Shown: positions 59,176 to 64,000 of the stretch, piece by piece
How the letters are laid out: every line of letters begins with the position of its first letter
Position numbering within the stretch: position 1 is the stretch's first letter
Assembly: GCF_013155275.1 (NCBI RefSeq)
Contig: NZ_JABJXS010000013.1
Span: 1-64,000 of the forward strand
From: Brenneria sp. hezel4-2-4
GTDB taxonomy: Bacteria > Pseudomonadota > Gammaproteobacteria > Enterobacterales > Enterobacteriaceae
Reading direction: 5' to 3'
DNA length: 64,000 nt
Notes under the pieces: generated by a model
Database searches by the model: none
What the model was told of the DNA's origin: nothing
What the model saw: the letters and a program-made list of their open reading frames with translations, nothing else
Position numbers and translations under genes: made by a program

Positions 59176-60114
59176 TATTTGTCGAGATAATACCACGCCA
59201 CATGCAGGCATATGAGTCCAGTCGGCTTATAGGAGAAAGGATTATAACGGTCTGATTATGGGGGAATAACGTAACAAATCGGAAAAATTTCATGCCAGAG
59301 AAGATAATATATGGAAAATCTGGATATAATATAGTTACCCTCCATAAAAATAAAATCATAGCTTGTATAATAGTGTTTTTATTATATTTTCATCTTTTAT
59401 TTGGTTATGATTCGTTATGCTATGGTCATATCTTTCAAAATAAGCGACTATCACTTTTCCATTTATTTATAATGACCGGGAAAACAGGTCTTTTTCTTGC
59501 AAGTTATTTGATCTACATCTGTAAAAAATCCTCAGCCTGTCAAAATACCCTTTTGAAATTATCACCGGAAAGCCGTTATTCTATGTGGTTTTTAATCTGG
59601 TTCAGGCGATTTTTTAATCTATATGATTACACTCGTCATGTTAGCGCTGGTTTTGCGTATTTGAATCGGTTTCTTGTTGATATTAAACTTATTTTCATTC
59701 GTTGGGGGCGGTTTTTTTGGAATTCCCTAAGTAAAATTTTCTAGCGTTACCTTGCATATTGCTTTGCTTGTGCTAAATAAAATAGGTAGTAAGATTTTTT
59801 TACAGATATTATTGGGAAGTTAAAATCGAATAAAGAACAGCATTATCTAAATATCACAGCAAGGAAAAGACGCGGCGGCACATCGTTGTCTGCCGTTCAA
59901 TGTTTGTTATTTTATAAATAAAAAAACATTTTAATTAATTAGGACGCTATTTTCTTTGGGGCCAATTTCTTCCGAGTGTTTCATGATGAATGAATCGCCA
60001 ATGCGCGATTCATTTACTGTGGGATTCTTTTCGCCAGGAATAGATAAGAGATGTATTTAGTTACTCTTTTTCATAACTAATTTTGATCAATACTCATTTG
60101 GGAGTGCAAGTTAA
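59176..60114. other. AT-rich region upstream of the giant adhesin
   Basis: A frame at 59292-59744 could encode 150 residues with hydrophobic stretches, but it lacks a ribosome site and any family likeness, so I do not call it. From 59745 to 60114 the DNA is very AT-rich and should hold the adhesin promoter and a long leader. Nothing else is recognised. Confidence 0.45.
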
Positions 60115-63100
60115 ATGAGCAACTTTTCTATTACTGCGAAAGAAAACGGCGTTACCTCTATGGTTAATTCCTCTACCGGAGAACTGAATTTATCTTCTCC
60201 TTCCATTGTGACGCTGCGGGCTAGTCGGCAAGAAATCGCTTCCATGAGTCGCTCTGGCAATGCTTTAGTCGTGACGTTTCACTCCGGTGAAAAAGTGGTA
60301 TTGAAAAACTTTTATATTGCCGGAGAACACGGCGGCAGCGAGTTGGTGTTGGAAGACGAGAATGGCGCGCTCTGGTGGGTAAAAGATCCTGTAACTCAAT
60401 CTCAATTTGAATCTATTTCCGGTATTGATGAGATCATCGCCGGGGCTGAAGGTGCGGAGTCTGTAGGCGGGTCTGCTCTACCGTATATTCTGGCCGGGGC
60501 AGCCGCGGTGGGTGGCGTGATTGCTATGGCGTCTGATGGCCATGATAACCATGATGATTCCGAGCGCGGTGCGCGGGCGCTCGACGTGCAGACACCAACC
60601 GTAAATATCAAAGAAGATGGTAGCTCCATTGGTGGGGAGGCGGCGCCGGGTAGCACTGTATCCATAACGCTACCGGATGGTTCTACCGCCAAAGCTCTGG
60701 TCGATGCGGACGGCTCCTGGAGTGTCAACCTTTACGATTCGCTGAAAAACGGTGAAAAAGTGAACGTAATGGTGACTGACCCAGCAGGGGATACTTTCGC
60801 GTCTATGACCGTCATTGCGCCTGACACCACTGCGCCAGCCGTTTCCGCCGATCTGTCGGTAGCCGAAAACGGTGCCGTCGTCAGTGGTACTGCCGAAGCG
60901 GGCAGCACGGTGACGATTACCGATGCGGCGGGCAATACGCTGGGCAGCGTAACGGCAGCGGATGATGGCCGCTTTAGCGTAGCGTTATCTCCGCCTTTGA
61001 CCAATGGCGAGGCGATTAGCGTGGTTGTCAGCGATGCGGCGGGGAATGCTTCGGTAGCGGCAACCGTTATTGCACCGGATACCACCGCACCCGATGCACC
61101 TACCGATCTGTCGGTAGCCGAAGACGGTGCAGCCGTCAGCGGTATGGCGGAAGCGGGCAGCACGGTGACGATTGCCGATGCGGCGGGTAATTCGCTGGGC
61201 AGCGTAACAGCGGGTGGCGATGGCGACTTCACCATACCGTTATCGCCGGCCTTAACCAACGGCGAAGCGATTAGCGTGGTAGCCAGCGATGCGGCGGGGA
61301 ATGCTTCGGTAGCGGCAACCGTTATTGCACTGGATACCACGGCGCCTTCCGCCCCCGCCGAGCTATCGGTAGCTGAAGACGGTGCCGCCGTCAGCGGTAC
61401 GGCCGAAGCCGGCAGCACGGTGACGATTAGCGATGCGGCGGGTAATACGTTGGGCAGCGTAACTGCCGGGGATAACGGCCACTTTAGCGTACCGCTATCC
61501 CCGTCCTTAACCAACGGCGAGCAAATTAACGTGGTAGCCAGCGATACCGCGGGGAATGCTTCGGTAGCGGCAACCGTTATTGCGCCGGATACCACTGCGC
61601 CTTCCGCACCCGCCGATCTGTCGGTAGCTGAAGACGGTGCAGCGGTGAGTGGCACAGCGGAAGCCGGCAGCTCGGTAACAATTACCGATGTGGCGGGTAA
61701 TACGTTGGGCAGCGTAACTGCCGGGGATAATGGCGGCTTCACCATACCGTTATCGCCGGCCTTAACCAATGGCGAAGCGATTAGCGTGGTAGCCAGCGAT
61801 GCGGCGGGGAATGCTTCGGTAGCGGCAACCGTTATTGCGCCGGATACCATTGCGCCTTCCGCACCCGCCGATCTGTCGGTAGCTGAAGACGGTGCAGCGG
61901 TGAGCGGTACGGCCGAAGCGGGCAGCACGGTGACGATTAGCGATGCGGCGGGCAATACGCTGGGCAGTGTAACTGCCGGGAATAATGGCGGCTTCACCAT
62001 ACCGTTATCGCCGGCCTTAACCAACGGCGAGCAAGTTAACGTGATTGTCAACGATACCGCGGGCAATGCTTCTGTAGCGGCAACCGTTATTGCACCGGAT
62101 ACCACGGCACCCGTTGCACCTACCGATCTGTCGGTAGCCGAAGACGGTGCCGCCGTCAGCGGTACGGCCGAAGCCGGCAGCACGGTGACGATTAGCGATG
62201 CGGCGGGTAATTCGCTGGGCAGCGTAACAGCGGGTGGCGATGGCGGCTTCACCATACCGTTATCGCCAGCCTTAACCAACGGCGAGCAAGTTAACGTGAT
62301 TGTCAACGATACCGCGGGCAATGCTTCTGTAGCGGCAACCGTTATTGCACCGGATACCACGGCACCCGTTGCACCTACCGATCTGTCGGTAGCCGAAGAC
62401 GGTGCCGCCGTCAGCGGTACGGCCGAAGCCGGCAGCACGGTGACGATTAGCGATGCGGCGGGCAATACGCTGGGCAGCGTAACAGCGGGTGGCGATGGCG
62501 GCTTCACCATACCGTTATCGACAGTCTTAACCAACGGTGAACAAGTTAGCGCAATAGCCAGCGATGCGGCGGGGAATAGCTCTGCGCCAGCCACTGCCAC
62601 GGCACCGGATACCACGGCGCCGAACGCGCCGGATGCCTATATCGATAGCGACGGCACTGAGGTAAGCGGTACGGCCGAAGCCGGCAGCACAGTGACGATT
62701 ACCGATGCGGCGGGTAATACGCTGGGCAGCGTAACAGCGGGTAATGATGGCGACTTCACCATATCGTTATCGCCAGCGTTGACCAACGGTGAACAAGTTA
62801 GCGCAATAGCCAGCGATGCGGCGGGGAATGCTTCGGTAGCGGCAACCGTTATTGCGCCGGATACCACTGCGCCTTCCGCCCCCGCCGATTTGTCGGTAGC
62901 TGAAGACGGTGCAGCGGTGAGTGGTATGGCGGAAGCAGGCAGCACGGTAACAATTACCGATGCGGCGGGCAATCCGTTGGGCAGTGTAACCGTTGGAGAT
63001 AACGGCAACTTTAGCGTGCTGTTATCGCCGGCCTTAACCAACGGCGAGCAAATTAACGTGGTAGCCAGCGATACCGCGGGGAATGCTTCGGTAGCGGCAA

Positions 63101-64000
63101 CCGTTATTGCGCCGGATACCACTGCGCCTTCCGCCCCCGCCGAGCTATCGGTAGCTGAAGACGGTGCAGCCGTCAGCGGTACGGCCGAAGCCGGCAGCAC
63201 GGTGACGATTAGCGATGCGGCGGGTAATACGTTGGGCAGCGTAACCGCCGGGGATAACGGCCACTTTAGCGTACCGCTATCCCCGTCCTTAACCAACGGC
63301 GAAGCGATTAGCGTGGTAGCCAGCGATGCGACGGGGAATGTTTCTGCACCGGCCACTGCCACGGCACCGGATACCACCGCCCCGAACGCGCCGGATGCCT
63401 ATATCAATAGCGACGGCACTGAGGTAAGCGGTACGGCCGAAGCGGGCAGCATCGTAACTGTAACGCTACCGGACAGTTCTATCCTGACCACCACCGCGGA
63501 TGCGTCTGGCGTATACAGCGTTGCGCTGCCTGCTGCGCTGACCAACGGTGAAACGGTGACGGTCACGGCGACGGATGCGGCGAACAATATTTCCACGCCC
63601 ATTACCGCCACCGCGCCGGATACCACCGCGCCCGCTGCCCCCGCCGATCTGCTGGTAGCCGAAGACGGTGCAACCGTCAGCGGTATGGCGGAAGCGGGCA
63701 GCACGGTGACGATTACCGATGTGGCGGGTAATACGTTGGGCAGCGTAACCGTCGGAGATAACGGCCACTTTAGTGTGCCGCTATCCCCGTCCTTAACCAA
63801 CGGCGAGCAAATTAACGTGGTAGCCAGCGATACCGCGGGGAATGCTTCGGTAGCGGCAACCGTTATTGCGCCGGATACCACGGCACCCGTTGCACCTACC
63901 GATCTGTCGGTAGCTGAAGACGGTGCCGCCGTCAGCGGTACGGCGGAAGCGGGCAGCACAGTGACGATTACCGATGCGGCAGGCAATCCGTTGGGCAGCG
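60115..64000 (+). CDS. Giant BapA-like repeat adhesin, 5' part
   Basis: The frame is open from ATG 60115 (GGGAGTG site about 11 bases before) to the window end: 1295 codons, unfinished. Residues 1-115 resemble the prefix domain of BapA-type biofilm proteins (MSNFSITAKENG, LVVTFHSGEKVVLKNFYI, LWWVKDP). A helical, Gly-rich membrane-like segment follows (LPYILAGAAAVGGVIAMA near 123) and then HDNHDD. From about residue 160 it is a chain of Ig-like domains of 84-85 residues (TVTITDAAGNTLGSV, LTNGE, ASDAAGNASVAATVIAPDTTAP). There is no N-terminal signal peptide, so type I secretion with a C-terminal signal beyond the window is expected. Open frames on the minus strand here are by-products of the repeats. 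Confidence 0.88.
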   Translation, partial: MSNFSITAKENGVTSMVNSSTGELNLSSPSIVTLRASRQEIASMSRSGNALVVTFHSGEKVVLKNFYIAGEHGGSELVLEDENGALWWVKDPVTQSQFESISGIDEIIAGAEGAESVGGSALPYILAGAAAVGGVIAMASDGHDNHDDSERGARALDVQTPTVNIKEDGSSIGGEAAPGSTVSITLPDGSTAKALVDADGSWSVNLYDSLKNGEKVNVMVTDPAGDTFASMTVIAPDTTAPAVSADLSVAENGAVVSGTAEAGSTVTITDAAGNTLGSVTAADDGRFSVALSPPLTNGEAISVVVSDAAGNASVAATVIAPDTTAPDAPTDLSVAEDGAAVSGMAEAGSTVTIADAAGNSLGSVTAGGDGDFTIPLSPALTNGEAISVVASDAAGNASVAATVIALDTTAPSAPAELSVAEDGAAVSGTAEAGSTVTISDAAGNTLGSVTAGDNGHFSVPLSPSLTNGEQINVVASDTAGNASVAATVIAPDTTAPSAPADLSVAEDGAAVSGTAEAGSSVTITDVAGNTLGSVTAGDNGGFTIPLSPALTNGEAISVVASDAAGNASVAATVIAPDTIAPSAPADLSVAEDGAAVSGTAEAGSTVTISDAAGNTLGSVTAGNNGGFTIPLSPALTNGEQVNVIVNDTAGNASVAATVIAPDTTAPVAPTDLSVAEDGAAVSGTAEAGSTVTISDAAGNSLGSVTAGGDGGFTIPLSPALTNGEQVNVIVNDTAGNASVAATVIAPDTTAPVAPTDLSVAEDGAAVSGTAEAGSTVTISDAAGNTLGSVTAGGDGGFTIPLSTVLTNGEQVSAIASDAAGNSSAPATATAPDTTAPNAPDAYIDSDGTEVSGTAEAGSTVTITDAAGNTLGSVTAGNDGDFTISLSPALTNGEQVSAIASDAAGNASVAATVIAPDTTAPSAPADLSVAEDGAAVSGMAEAGSTVTITDAAGNPLGSVTVGDNGNFSVLLSPALTNGEQINVVASDTAGNASVAATVIAPDTTAPSAPAELSVAEDGAAVSGTAEAGSTVTISDAAGNTLGSVTAGDNGHFSVPLSPSLTNGEAISVVASDATGNVSAPATATAPDTTAPNAPDAYINSDGTEVSGTAEAGSIVTVTLPDSSILTTTADASGVYSVALPAALTNGETVTVTATDAANNISTPITATAPDTTAPAAPADLLVAEDGATVSGMAEAGSTVTITDVAGNTLGSVTVGDNGHFSVPLSPSLTNGEQINVVASDTAGNASVAATVIAPDTTAPVAPTDLSVAEDGAAVSGTAEAGSTVTITDAAGNPLGS
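60850..64000 (+). repeat. Tandem 252/255-bp repeats in the adhesin gene
   Basis: The units start at 60850, 61105, 61360, 61615, 61870, 62125, 62380, 62632, 62887, 63142, 63394, 63646 and 63901: twelve complete and one cut by the window end. Nine of the twelve intervals are 255 bp and three are 252 bp. The units are often identical over 100 bases or more. Units starting at 62632 and 63394 are a second subtype (PDAYI-SDGTEVSG in place of ADLSVAEDGAAVSG). Confidence 0.93.

Noticed and set aside
59292-59744. Frame of 150 residues with hydrophobic stretches
   Set aside because: No ribosome site, AT-rich composition and no recognisable motif. It could be chance.
59956-59964. TTGGGGCCA, the same 9 bases as the inverted repeat of the E. 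coli fim switch
   Set aside because: No inverse copy (TGGCCCCAA) was found nearby, and a 9-base match in 64 kb is not unlikely by chance.
60402-63986. Long open frames on the minus strand (up to 627 residues, Ala/Val/Pro-rich)
   Set aside because: They are the antisense reading of the GC-rich tandem repeats. The plus strand is open throughout from a proper start, with clear Ig-like domains.
60850-64000. Regular repeats that might suggest a CRISPR array or satellite
   Set aside because: The period is 252/255 bp, always a multiple of three, and it encodes protein domains.

Overview
The window reads as chromosome of a gamma-proteobacterium of the order Enterobacterales, most like the Pectobacteriaceae (Brenneria/Dickeya/Pectobacterium group). 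Two things support this. Core proteins align almost residue for residue, from memory, with Escherichia coli orthologues (MetA, AceB, AceA, AceK, MetH, Pgi, EF-P, FrdABCD, Orn). The gene order also follows E. coli: 5S rRNA, metA, aceBAK, iclR, metH, yjbB, lysC, pgi, then yjeI, epmB, efp, ecnB, frd, epmA, mscM, psd, rsgA, orn, tRNA-Gly. The genus is an inference.

Region 1 (1-36383) is mostly core genome. It starts inside a 5S rRNA. Next come methionine biosynthesis (metA with tandem MetJ boxes, and metH), the glyoxylate bypass operon aceBAK with its repressor iclR, an iron-uptake insertion between metH and yjbB (AraC-type regulator plus TonB-dependent siderophore receptor, with Fur-like sites and a two-turn direct-repeat operator candidate), a phosphate transporter-like protein, aspartokinase III behind a lysine riboswitch, pgi, and a Wzi-type capsule-attachment porin. 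All three proteins of EF-P and its lysylation (efp, epmA, epmB) are here. So are fumarate reductase, an entericidin lipoprotein, mechanosensitive channel MscM, phosphatidylserine decarboxylase, ribosome GTPase RsgA and oligoribonuclease. Two intergenic repeat elements lie at 14456-14706 and 21708-21909.

Region 2 (36384-58808) lies between two identical tRNA-Gly(GCC) genes and is accessory. A P4-type tyrosine integrase next to the first tRNA is broken by one in-frame TGA. It is followed by two tandemly duplicated XRE regulators, a Ner-like regulator, a second unrelated integrase, a hairpin-rich non-coding stretch, and one very large protein (1524 residues). That protein has a PD-(D/E)xK nuclease-like N-terminus, a P-loop NTPase centre and a long helical C-terminus, is probably a STAND/Avs-like defence protein, and sits between imperfect inverted repeats of about 200 bp. 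A ParDE-type toxin-antitoxin pair follows. The tRNA 3' end recurs at 47122 and, degraded, at 50386. These copies delimit a main island and a 3.3-kb module (LysR, EamA transporter, ketopantoate reductase-like). A chaperone-usher fimbrial cluster with its own winged-helix regulator follows.

Region 3 (58809-64000) begins with the second tRNA-Gly. It carries the rotted start of another related integrase, then about 1 kb of AT-rich DNA, then the first 1295 codons of a giant BapA-like surface adhesin built of near-identical 84-85 residue Ig-like repeats that runs off the window.

The strongest candidate for a little-described system is the inverted-repeat-bracketed nuclease-NTPase cassette at 40768-46141 inside the tRNA-Gly island. 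No searches or structure predictions were run. Family names come from recognised sequence motifs and remembered homologues.
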